From the NCBI GenBank assembly GCA_963729695.1, contig CAVSOT010000003.1:1364001-1428000 (forward strand): a stretch of 64,000 nucleotides of DNA. The letters are read 5' to 3'. Made by a program: the position numbers and the translations under genes. Each line of letters starts with the position of its first letter. Position 1 is the stretch's first letter. Origin of the DNA: PALSA-693 sp963729695 (GTDB lineage: Bacteria; Actinomycetota; Acidimicrobiia; Acidimicrobiales; Palsa-688). Below are positions 56,498 to 64,000 of the stretch, in pieces. The notes below the pieces were generated by a model. That model saw nothing but the letters and a program-made list of their open reading frames with translations, was not told the origin of the DNA and searched no databases.

Positions 56498-58195
56498 TCA
56501 GGAACTGATGCCCATCTTGGCCATCTGGGCCTGGACTCTGGCCTCGTGGGCCTCCTCGTCAGCCTTGGCAGCCTTCGGTGACCAGCGGCCCCGCATCAGC
56601 GGAACGGTCAAGAGGAAGAAGATCATTCCCCCGAAGCAGATCCAGTACCAGTCCTTCCACTGGTTGGGCTCCTCCTTGGCGGCACTCGCCACCGTAATTC
56701 GATGGGCGTCGAGAAACGCCAAGGCCGGGATCAGCCCCGGTCCGGCGTTGTGGAACTGAGCGAGCGTCTGCCGGTAGTTCGGGCCGAGGATCTGCTGCGC
56801 TTCGGCCAGGGCGGCGGGGCTGATGTCGTTCTGGAGCTCCGCTAGCAGGGGCACGATCGCCGGATGGGCTTCGATGGCGGCGACTTGGGGTGCGTACTGC
56901 GCGGCGTAGGCCTTGCTCTCGGCCCCGTATGTGACCAGCGGCGTGACCGAGTGGACCACCACCGGGAGGAACAGATACGACCCGAAGACGACCGTCCGGG
57001 CGATCCAGCCCCATACGGCCAGACCCGTCGCGGTCAGCGCCGGGTTGCGGGCCTCGACGGTCTCGGTGAAGCTGGCGATCCACGGTACGTAGGCAACGCC
57101 CAGGCAGAACGCGAGCGCACCCGACAGCACGGCCAGGTGGTAGTAGCTGGTCGGATGGCCTATCTGCTGCAGGTAGAGGACCATCATGACGGCGGCCGCC
57201 CCACCGCCGACGACCATGACGGGTTTCCTGACCCGGAGCCTGTCGGAGATGATCCCGCAGAGGATCACCGCGATGACATTGAACCCCCACATCCAGTTGC
57301 CGAGCGAGTTGCCGTTGTGCACTGAGAATCCGAAGACAGTCGTGAAGTAGATCAAAGCGAAACCGACGGCGGTGGAGTAGAAGAGGAGGAACATGGCTAT
57401 GCCGAGCGCCGAGATGATCACGTCGGCTTTGAGCAGCTGGCCGAACGGGTTGCGCAGCGACGCCACTATGTCGATGCCCTTGGCCTTGGCCTCGATGAGA
57501 GCGCGGTCGTGGATGGTCACCATCAGCTGGTCGCGTAGTCCCGGTGACAGCTCGCGCAGCCAGATGCCTGCGATTACGAAGACCACCAACCCGACGGTTC
57601 CGGCGATCTTGTACTCGTGCACCCAGAAGGCCGGGCTGGGGTTCGCGCCGATGGTGTGGCTGGCCACGACAAATACGATCAGGCTTCCGACCACCGGACC
57701 GCTGGTCCAAAAGCCCATCGCTGTGGCTCGTCCCACCTGCGGTGAGAAGTCCCGGATTAGGGCTGCGGTGGCGATCAGGCAGGCGCCCTCGACTAGGAAG
57801 ACGAGGTAGCTGAGGAAGGTGAATTCCCATTTGCTCGTCGAGGCTGGGATTACGAATGTCACCATGACACCGGTGACCAACAAGCCGGCGACGACCAGGT
57901 TGGTGCGGCCCACTCGGTCGGCGATTCCACCGAACAGCGAGCCGAACGCCCCGATCAAGCTTGCGACCGCCCGGGTGTAAACGAAGAACCTGAAGCTCAT
58001 GTGCAGTTTGACCAGGAGCAAGGTAGAAACCGAGGCGGTGACGGACAGCTCGTAGTAGAGCGTGGCCGTGCAAAGGACGGTGAGGCCGATGAAGAACACG
58101 CGACGCGCGGTATCGGGATAGCTGTCGAGCTCCCGGTTCCACAGCCGGGCCAATCCGTGAACCTCGAGACTAGCGCTGGTTGCCGTCGCGCTCAT
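56498..58195 (-). CDS. MFS transporter
   Basis: A 565-residue transporter with about 12 membrane segments. Motif A-like GSLFGGIADRVGRTNLVVAG lies after TM2, and a second copy-like ISDRLRVRKPVMVVGG between TM8 and TM9. It has a long N-terminal cytoplasmic segment and a large soluble insertion before the last helix (QVAAIEAHPAIVPLLAELQN), unusual for simple sugar or metabolite porters. ATG 58195 follows GGAAGGA; a longer in-frame extension upstream lacks support. Intact, monocistronic. Substrate unknown. Confidence 0.85.
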   Translation of the reverse strand: MSATATSASLEVHGLARLWNRELDSYPDTARRVFFIGLTVLCTATLYYELSVTASVSTLLLVKLHMSFRFFVYTRAVASLIGAFGSLFGGIADRVGRTNLVVAGLLVTGVMVTFVIPASTSKWEFTFLSYLVFLVEGACLIATAALIRDFSPQVGRATAMGFWTSGPVVGSLIVFVVASHTIGANPSPAFWVHEYKIAGTVGLVVFVIAGIWLRELSPGLRDQLMVTIHDRALIEAKAKGIDIVASLRNPFGQLLKADVIISALGIAMFLLFYSTAVGFALIYFTTVFGFSVHNGNSLGNWMWGFNVIAVILCGIISDRLRVRKPVMVVGGGAAAVMMVLYLQQIGHPTSYYHLAVLSGALAFCLGVAYVPWIASFTETVEARNPALTATGLAVWGWIARTVVFGSYLFLPVVVHSVTPLVTYGAESKAYAAQYAPQVAAIEAHPAIVPLLAELQNDISPAALAEAQQILGPNYRQTLAQFHNAGPGLIPALAFLDAHRITVASAAKEEPNQWKDWYWICFGGMIFFLLTVPLMRGRWSPKAAKADEEAHEARVQAQMAKMGISS

Positions 58196-59504
58196 TGGAA
58201 TCCTTCCGACTCTTCGCGTCGTCGCCAAGACCGCCTTGTCAAGGCCGAGGCAGCAGACGGAACCGACCAATGGGCCGGTCTAGGTGTTCAGGCGACGACG
58301 ACCGGGTTGTCGTGCAACCTTCGGTGATGGTCCACGGTTCATTTTCCCACGTTCATGGTAGTCACGACGATATGCATCAGGCGTACGATCCGCAGCTTCC
58401 ACGGCTGAGCGCAAGCTGGTGTTCCCTAGACAATGGTCGTGCCTGCGGCGGACACTGGAACCTCTGACTAAACGGTGACGTTCGGAGCCAACCGCCGGCG
58501 CGGCGATGTAGAGGAGCGCTCGCCGACCGGAGCTCGCGAACTGCTGAATCCCAGCTCTCCTCCAGGTTTGCGACCGAGCGTCGCAACGACAACGCATAGT
58601 GTTCGCGCAAAGGTACCAAGGTGGCGAACTTCGAAGCCGTCGTAGTGCTCGCCGACAGGAAGCACGCAGCGCTCGATGAACGGACCGGCAATGCGCGATG
58701 GGCCGCGAAGCCGGGCGGCAACGGTGAGGCGTCTCGCCGCCACCTCGGCTCGGCCTGCGGGCGTCGGGGCGTACTCGTGACTAGGACGACCGATGGCATG
58801 GTTGCGCAAACAACTCCGGGGCCCACGAGACCGTGAAGATGGTGGAAGTACTCGGCGATCCGGGATCGGCCCACATGCTCCCAATGTGCCGATCGCGCCA
58901 ATCGCGTCGAAAAGGTTACCACTGGCGCCTACATCTCCCACGGCTTTATACGGCTCCCTTCCCCGACCTGGATCTCCTCCGAACGGTGCCGGCGGGCAGC
59001 CCATCGCCATCACCCATTCCGGCAAGAGCCGCCCAGGGTCCAATCCGGACCGGAACCCAGCGGTAACGCAGACGGACCACTGACCGATACTTGCGCCCCG
59101 ACCGTTACCGTTACCGTTACGGCAGTTTCGCGGTTCGCAATGCCAGGCCTACGGCCCAGAGGCGATCGAGGACGCCGCGGAGGGCGGCCGGGTCGGACTG
59201 CTCGGCTCGCAGAGTGGTGTTGGCCTGGCCCCACGAAGCGGTCGAACTCCTCAAACGGTGCGACGATGGCCGGGATCGGCCTCGCCATCTATGGTGAGGT
59301 CATATGTCCTCAGAGACATCCCGCTACAGTCAGGGCTGGGCGGTGACGCCATCATCCCTCAACCGCATGCGGTCCGCCGCCGCTCCTGTCGTCACCTTCA
59401 CTGGGTGAGATAGATTCCGCACTGGAGCGCACAAGGCCTCCGTGCGGCCCGCCGGATGGCTCAAGCACCCGGGCGGTCTGACACAGGTAGGAGGGCAGGC
59501 GAGG
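58196..59504. other. 1.3 kb with only weak gene signals
   Basis: The minus-strand frame 58468-59043 contains SHEYAPTPAGRAEVAARRLT, resembling the wing of PadR-type regulators, but its other parts are not protein-like. Three copies of ACCGTT run from 59101 to 59118. I support no gene here; it may hold a decayed regulator and the promoters of the flanking divergent genes. Confidence 0.3.
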
Positions 59505-62141
59505 ATGGCGACTAGGGAGGGTAACGGTGCGCCCGGTCTTCGCAGCCCACGGTTTCCGCCGTCCAAATTTCATGCGCCCAGCACACCATCCCGCCTGGTG
59601 CGCAGGTTGAGGCTGCTCGACGCCCTGGATCGAGGAGGACGGGCCCGCCTCACCTTGGTGGTGGCCTCGCCCGGGGCGGGCAAGACCGCCCTGCTGGCTG
59701 ACTGGTTGGCCGCTCACCCGGAGCGGCCGACCGCGTGGCTCAGTTGTGATTCCGCCGACGCCGACCGGGCCCGGTTTGTGGCGGCCGTCATCGAAGCCCT
59801 GCGACGGGGCTCCCAGCAGCCTGGACTCGGAGAGGACGCCCGCCAACTTCTTAGCCTGGACGGCGAGGTGTCCGCCGATGTCATGGCCGCCCTGGCCGAC
59901 GACCTTGATGGACTCGAGGGGCCGCAGGTACTGGTGATCGATGATTTCCACCTGACCGAAGCGGCAGGGGCGGACACCCTGAACTTGCTATTGGAGTGCC
60001 GCCCTGCCGTTCTGCAGCTGGTCCTGGCCAGCCGGGCCGACCCAAGCCTTCGGCTCCATCGGATGCGTGCCGACGAGGAGCTGGTCGAGCTGCGGGACCA
60101 GGATCTGTCCTTCTCCGCCGAAGAGACCAGACTCTTCCTCTCGGAGTTCGGTCTGCGTCTGAGCGAGCGGGACGTCAATGCCATCCACGATCGCAGCGAG
60201 GGATGGATCGCCGGCCTCCAGATGGCGGCCATCTCGATTCAGCACTCACCTGATCCCGTCGGCGCCGCCGGTCGAGTCGGGCTGCACCGCCACACCGTGG
60301 CCGGGTATTTCCTCGACGAGGTCCTCTATCGGCAACCTTCCGAGCTGGTCGAGTTCATGCTGGCCACCTCGATCCTGGACGAACTGTCGGTGCCGGACTG
60401 CATCGTCTTGTGCGGGCAGGGGTCGGCCGCCCTCCTCGAGCGGCTCTATAGCGCCCACCTGTTCGTGACCAGGGTGGACGACGAGGGGGTCACGTATCGC
60501 TACCACCAGCTGATCAAGGAAGTCTTGCAGGCCCAGCTTCACCTGACCGACCCGGAGCGCGAGCGGCGATTGCACGAGCGGGCCGCCCAATACCTCGCTG
60601 ACGCCGGTCAGGTGGGGCCGGCGGCGAGGCATCTCCTGGCCGCGGGCGATCACGCCGGCGCCTTTCGTCTCATTCAAGAACGGCTCATCCTCGACTTCGA
60701 GACCAACCCCACCCTCGGCAGCGCCTTGGACCTCGATGAGATCCGACCGGAGCTTTTCGCCGGCAGCCCGGGCCTTCTGGTCGCCCTGGCCGCGGATCTG
60801 CAGTTGCGAGGAGGCTTCGAGCGGGGCCGGCGGGCCCTGGCGCTGGCCCGAAAGGCCGACATCGATCCAGCCCGACAGCCGGAGCTGGCCGTGCAACTCG
60901 CCTCGGCCAACATCATGAACTTGGCTCTCACCGGTCAGCTCCGAGAGGCCCTAGCCGAGCGGCAGTGGGCGCGAAGCCTCGACATCAACGGTGGTGCCGT
61001 CGACCCCTGGCCTCGCGCTCTCGACGTCGCGTGCGCCTACTGCCACACCTATCTCAGTGAGTTCGAGGCGGCCCGCCAGCTGGTCGACACGGTGGCCACC
61101 GCTGCGTTGAGCCCTTCGCCTGTGACCGATGTGCTCTGCCCGGGCCTCAACAGCCAGATCGCCTTCGGGGAGGGAGCGCTAACCCAGGCTGATGTCTTCG
61201 CTGCGGCTGCGCTTGAGTCGATTCGCCAGCTCGGCTTTGATCACCACTACTTCGCCTTCCCTGCCCTACGCACCACAGCGCAGTTGGCCCTCGAGCGGCG
61301 CAACCTGGACGCCGCCGCCAGGCTTGTCGAACAGATCCTGGAGCTCGTCAGCGGCGGCCGCCCCTACTTCGAATACTTCGCCCAGTTGGACCGAGCCCGG
61401 ATCTGGGCCGCGGCCGGCAACCTCGAGGGAGCCCTGAGCTCACTGCCAGCGGCGCGGACGGCGCTGAGATGCGACGACTCCGTGCTTTTCGCCCAGGCCG
61501 ACGAGCTAGAAGCCCGCCTGCGGCTCGCACTCGGTGACCGCAACGGGGCCGTGAGGGTGGCAGAACAGCTGCCCGATGACCGGCGCAGGGTTATCTCCGC
61601 GCTGATCGCCCTGGGAGCCAACGACCATCGAACCGCCAGCGACATCATGAGCACCGCTCCCCCCCAGGGCCCAACGATCCGTTCCGATCTGGAGCTGCAC
61701 CTGCTGCGCGCCACTATCGCCATCCTGCAAGCCTCGCCCCGAGCACCCCAACTGATCAGACACGCCATCGCACTGGCGGACCGCCACGCCTACGTGCAAA
61801 CCGTGTTGGACACCGCCCCGCTACTAGTGGACCAGCTCATCTCAGACGCAAACCACTATCCCAACACCGACCACCTCCGGTCATTGATCACCGCCGGGAT
61901 AAATGCCCACAAACACACGGTGGCCGGCCCCAACCGCGGGCACCTACCCGACCCGCTTACCGAAGCAGAACTACGAGTACTCGAAGCGCTTCCCCTGTTC
62001 CTGACCTACGCCGACATCGCTGCCCAGCTCCACCTGTCCCTCAACACCGTCAAGACCCATCTCCGTCGCACCTACATGAAGCTGGGCGTCTCCTCCCGAG
62101 CCGCGGCGATCAAGCGGGCCACCTCCATCGGCATCATCTGA
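59505..62141 (+). CDS. MalT-like LuxR-family ATP-dependent regulator
   Basis: An 878-residue STAND-class regulator. The N-terminal NTPase has Walker A (VVASPGAGKTALLADWLA near residue 50) and Walker B (QVLVIDDFHLTEAA near 140), then RLHRMRADEELVELRDQDLS typical of MalT proteins. A long helical/TPR sensor region follows, and the end is a LuxR HTH (LTEAELRVLEALPLFLTYAD, then IAAQLHLSLNTVKTHLRRTY). Binding of an inducer and ATP drives assembly and promoter activation. ATG 59505 is chosen, with the GAGGGCAGGCGAGG upstream as ribosome site. It is divergent from the transporter gene and convergent with the membrane protein gene. No frameshift. Confidence 0.9.
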   Translation: MATREGNGAPGLRSPRFPPSKFHAPSTPSRLVRRLRLLDALDRGGRARLTLVVASPGAGKTALLADWLAAHPERPTAWLSCDSADADRARFVAAVIEALRRGSQQPGLGEDARQLLSLDGEVSADVMAALADDLDGLEGPQVLVIDDFHLTEAAGADTLNLLLECRPAVLQLVLASRADPSLRLHRMRADEELVELRDQDLSFSAEETRLFLSEFGLRLSERDVNAIHDRSEGWIAGLQMAAISIQHSPDPVGAAGRVGLHRHTVAGYFLDEVLYRQPSELVEFMLATSILDELSVPDCIVLCGQGSAALLERLYSAHLFVTRVDDEGVTYRYHQLIKEVLQAQLHLTDPERERRLHERAAQYLADAGQVGPAARHLLAAGDHAGAFRLIQERLILDFETNPTLGSALDLDEIRPELFAGSPGLLVALAADLQLRGGFERGRRALALARKADIDPARQPELAVQLASANIMNLALTGQLREALAERQWARSLDINGGAVDPWPRALDVACAYCHTYLSEFEAARQLVDTVATAALSPSPVTDVLCPGLNSQIAFGEGALTQADVFAAAALESIRQLGFDHHYFAFPALRTTAQLALERRNLDAAARLVEQILELVSGGRPYFEYFAQLDRARIWAAAGNLEGALSSLPAARTALRCDDSVLFAQADELEARLRLALGDRNGAVRVAEQLPDDRRRVISALIALGANDHRTASDIMSTAPPQGPTIRSDLELHLLRATIAILQASPRAPQLIRHAIALADRHAYVQTVLDTAPLLVDQLISDANHYPNTDHLRSLITAGINAHKHTVAGPNRGHLPDPLTEAELRVLEALPLFLTYADIAAQLHLSLNTVKTHLRRTYMKLGVSSRAAAIKRATSIGII

Positions 62142-62248
62142 CCTCTGACAATGGCGTCTTTCCGGTGAAATGCTTCGCGGTTCGAACATCTCATCCCTCC
62201 ACAGTGAGCACCGCTCATCTGTGTCCGGTCCGACTCGGGCGTGCAGGC

Positions 62249-63778
62249 TCAATCTCGCTGGGAGCCGACGGCATTAGGCGTGGGAACCGATCCCGTCTCG
62301 CTTCCGGCGGGCGGGTGGCCGCCCGGAGGTCCGGGCGGCGTCGATTTCGAGGTCGGGGCGGGATCGGGGGCCAGGGTGGATCGCCCCAGCCGGAGAAGCC
62401 AGAACTCGTAGGTGGCTAGCAGGGCAGCGAGGACCAGGATGTCAATCCACGACACCGACAGAACGATCAGGGGCAGCACCGCCACCGCCACGCCCGCGAT
62501 ACGCAGCAGGTCCAGATGCGAGCGTGCCCACTCGATGGTGCGGTCATCGCGAGCCCGCCCCGAGATGGCCATTACTAGGTTCCATCCCTCACGGGCGTTG
62601 CGGGAGACAATCCGCCGCAGAGACCGGGCCCACCCATAGGGACCGGTGACCAGGGCCACCACGACCACCGCGATCAGGCCGAGCAGGAGCCAGCGGCTGA
62701 CGCTGAAGTACTGGTGAAACAGGTGGGTGACGATCGCCCGCCGGGCCGACTTGTTGGCGGGCTGGCCGCTGTTGATCAGGGTAGTGGTGAGCCAATCCAC
62801 CACTCGGCGGATCACGGCCAAACCCAGTAGACCACCGACGCTGAGTTGCAGCAGCGTCTGGCGGCGGCGCCGGGAAAGCCACAGCGCCACGGCTGCCACC
62901 ACCAGAGTGAGGATGAACAGGAACACCATTATCCCGTTGAAGACCCGCACCAGGTGACGGGCCTGGGTGAGCTTGTCCGCCGGGAACAGCGGAATCTGAC
63001 CGCAGGTGGACGGGATCGACCGCTCGAGGGCGGCGCCGATCTTCTGGCAGGCCGAGGCGGGGATTTCATCGCCGCTGATAGAGGGCAGCTGGACCGGCTT
63101 GCCGACCACGCCGGAGATGAAAGCCTGCAGGTTCTGCAGGGCGGCGTCGAAGAGGGGGACCAGGTTGAGCACGACCTGGCCGTCGGTCGTGGTGACGGCC
63201 TTGCTGTTGCCGTCGAGCACGGACAGCAACTGGGCGTGGGCGAGGTCAATGGCTTGCTTCCAGAGGGCCTGGAACTGGCTGGATTGCAGCGCCTTGGTTA
63301 CCCCGTCCTCGACATACCCGTGCGCAGCATTTGTGATCGGCCCGGCCAGAAAGTGCGCTTTCGGGGGCAGGGAGTTAGCTACCGTCTGCTGGGCGTTCAA
63401 GCTGGTGAAGATCTGGTCGGTGAGAGCGGCCGCTACCGCCGAAGTGACCGCGGGATCGGTACCGATGGGCACCACCGTCTTCGTGAAACCCCTGTTGCTC
63501 AAGACTACGTAATGGGTCCAGGCGACCACATACGTCACCGGCAGCAATACGGCAAACAGCACGACCAGCAGACCGACAACGACCCGGCGGAGTCTGCCAC
63601 CCTCCTGCTCCGGGCGCCCCGGCTCTTCGAGAGTCGCCACCCCCGCAGCGGGCTCCGCCTGGGCCCGGGCTGACTCCCGGGTGGGCTCCTCTGGCGTCGG
63701 CCCCGCCCCGGCGGCGTCGCCGGGCTCGACGGCCGGGCTGGTCATGGTATGACCGGTGCCTTCAGGTTGGGAGGACAT
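62249..63778 (-). CDS. Large membrane protein, hypothetical
   Basis: A 509-residue protein: an acidic Pro/Glu-rich cytoplasmic head (residues 1-62), one membrane segment (VVVGLLVVLFAVLLPVTYVV), a periplasmic domain of about 170 residues (NLNAQ-type helices, two Cys at ASACQKI and STCGQIP that could form a disulfide), then four or five further membrane segments (residues 270-470) and a Pro/Ser-rich tail. The layout matches hypothetical actinobacterial membrane proteins without known function. ATG 63778 has GAGGGAT upstream. Confidence 0.75.
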   Translation of the reverse strand: MSSQPEGTGHTMTSPAVEPGDAAGAGPTPEEPTRESARAQAEPAAGVATLEEPGRPEQEGGRLRRVVVGLLVVLFAVLLPVTYVVAWTHYVVLSNRGFTKTVVPIGTDPAVTSAVAAALTDQIFTSLNAQQTVANSLPPKAHFLAGPITNAAHGYVEDGVTKALQSSQFQALWKQAIDLAHAQLLSVLDGNSKAVTTTDGQVVLNLVPLFDAALQNLQAFISGVVGKPVQLPSISGDEIPASACQKIGAALERSIPSTCGQIPLFPADKLTQARHLVRVFNGIMVFLFILTLVVAAVALWLSRRRRQTLLQLSVGGLLGLAVIRRVVDWLTTTLINSGQPANKSARRAIVTHLFHQYFSVSRWLLLGLIAVVVVALVTGPYGWARSLRRIVSRNAREGWNLVMAISGRARDDRTIEWARSHLDLLRIAGVAVAVLPLIVLSVSWIDILVLAALLATYEFWLLRLGRSTLAPDPAPTSKSTPPGPPGGHPPAGSETGSVPTPNAVGSQRD

Positions 63779-64000
63779 GATCTTGGATCCCTCAGCTCAA
63801 ACTCTCCGTTGCCGTCTATCCTGGTAGTCGCGGAGCCGCTGCTCCTCCCCCGGACCAAGTGACTTCTTGAATCTCTTCGCGTGTGTCGCTGCATTCCCGT
63901 TCCCAACCTGGCTGTCCCCTGGCGACGCTTCGCTTTTGAACCGATCCGGCCCGGATCCGTCTCCGATCAAGGGCGGTGAACTGGGTAATTGCCGGCTGTC
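63779..64000. other. Window end, no gene visible
   Basis: 222 bases upstream of the membrane protein gene. Probably its promoter region; no coding frame or repeat is supported. Confidence 0.3.

Noticed and set aside
56559..58142. 527-residue second frame on the same strand as the MFS gene
   Set aside because: Arg/Pro/His-rich shadow frame; the MFS frame has membrane segments and a ribosome site.
59101..59121. Three tandem copies of ACCGTT
   Set aside because: A short microsatellite without flanking structure; too few copies to suggest a functional repeat.
1..64000. CRISPR arrays, phage structural genes, secondary-metabolite synthases, rRNA
   Set aside because: Looked for direct repeats with regular spacers, capsid/terminase/tail motifs, PKS/NRPS domains and rRNA sequences; none seen.

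Overview
The window comes from a high-GC actinobacterium. A WhiB protein, an arr-type rifampin ADP-ribosyltransferase, a primary-like sigma factor and two large LuxR-family ATPase regulators point to Actinomycetota, possibly an Acidimicrobiia-like soil or environmental lineage; the rank below phylum is a guess. There is no ribosomal operon or CRISPR array. Three tRNA genes (Lys-CTT, His-GTG, Arg-TCT) are present, and two of them have an integrase next to their 3' end.

Layout. 0-9.4 kb: small hypotheticals, a collagen-like surface protein split by a frameshift, a Rieske oxygenase followed by a broken cytochrome P450, remnants of a HIT protein, and a WhiB regulator. 9.5-14.6 kb: a chimera of FG-GAP and amidohydrolase remnants, a CsoR-type metal sensor with tandem operators upstream of a permease, mobile-element debris, an AbrB-like protein and arr. 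15-22.4 kb: a LuxR-type ATPase regulator divergent from a frameshifted hemerythrin gene, a redoxin stub, an MFS exporter, an NmrA/MazF junction, and an ArsR-SRPBCC pair with an operator over its start codon. 22.9-24.9 kb: an integrase with a DUF4258/DUF2283 pair beside tRNA-Lys and tRNA-His. 24.9-31 kb: a more conserved stretch (sigma factor, cupin, RNA methyltransferase), then decayed SMP-30 genes.

31-42.4 kb is a transposon graveyard. Two lower-GC multi-pass membrane genes, both frameshifted, flank an IS256 element interrupted by two different IS110 elements. Removing both IS110 copies restores a contiguous IS256 reading path. An IS3 element with a GGGAAAC slippery site and inverted IS256 remnants lie alongside. 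43-52.6 kb is an integrative mobilizable element next to tRNA-Arg: integrase, HTH regulator, excisionase-like protein, winged-helix protein, MobF relaxase-helicase, and a DUF433/PIN-like toxin-antitoxin cargo. A MazF-type pair and an older decayed integrase lie on the other side of the tRNA. 53.9-56.5 kb is a same-strand cluster of overlapping tyrosine recombinase genes resembling a decayed recombinase-in-trio element. 56.5-64 kb has an MFS transporter, a MalT-like LuxR regulator and a large membrane protein, all intact.

The dominant theme is serial insertion and decay. More than a dozen genes are split by single-base shifts or short tandem duplications while neighbours are intact. This is either real pseudogenization of an accessory region or consensus error, and the two need to be separated before any broken gene is called non-functional. 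All calls were made by reading translations and bases by eye, without database searches.
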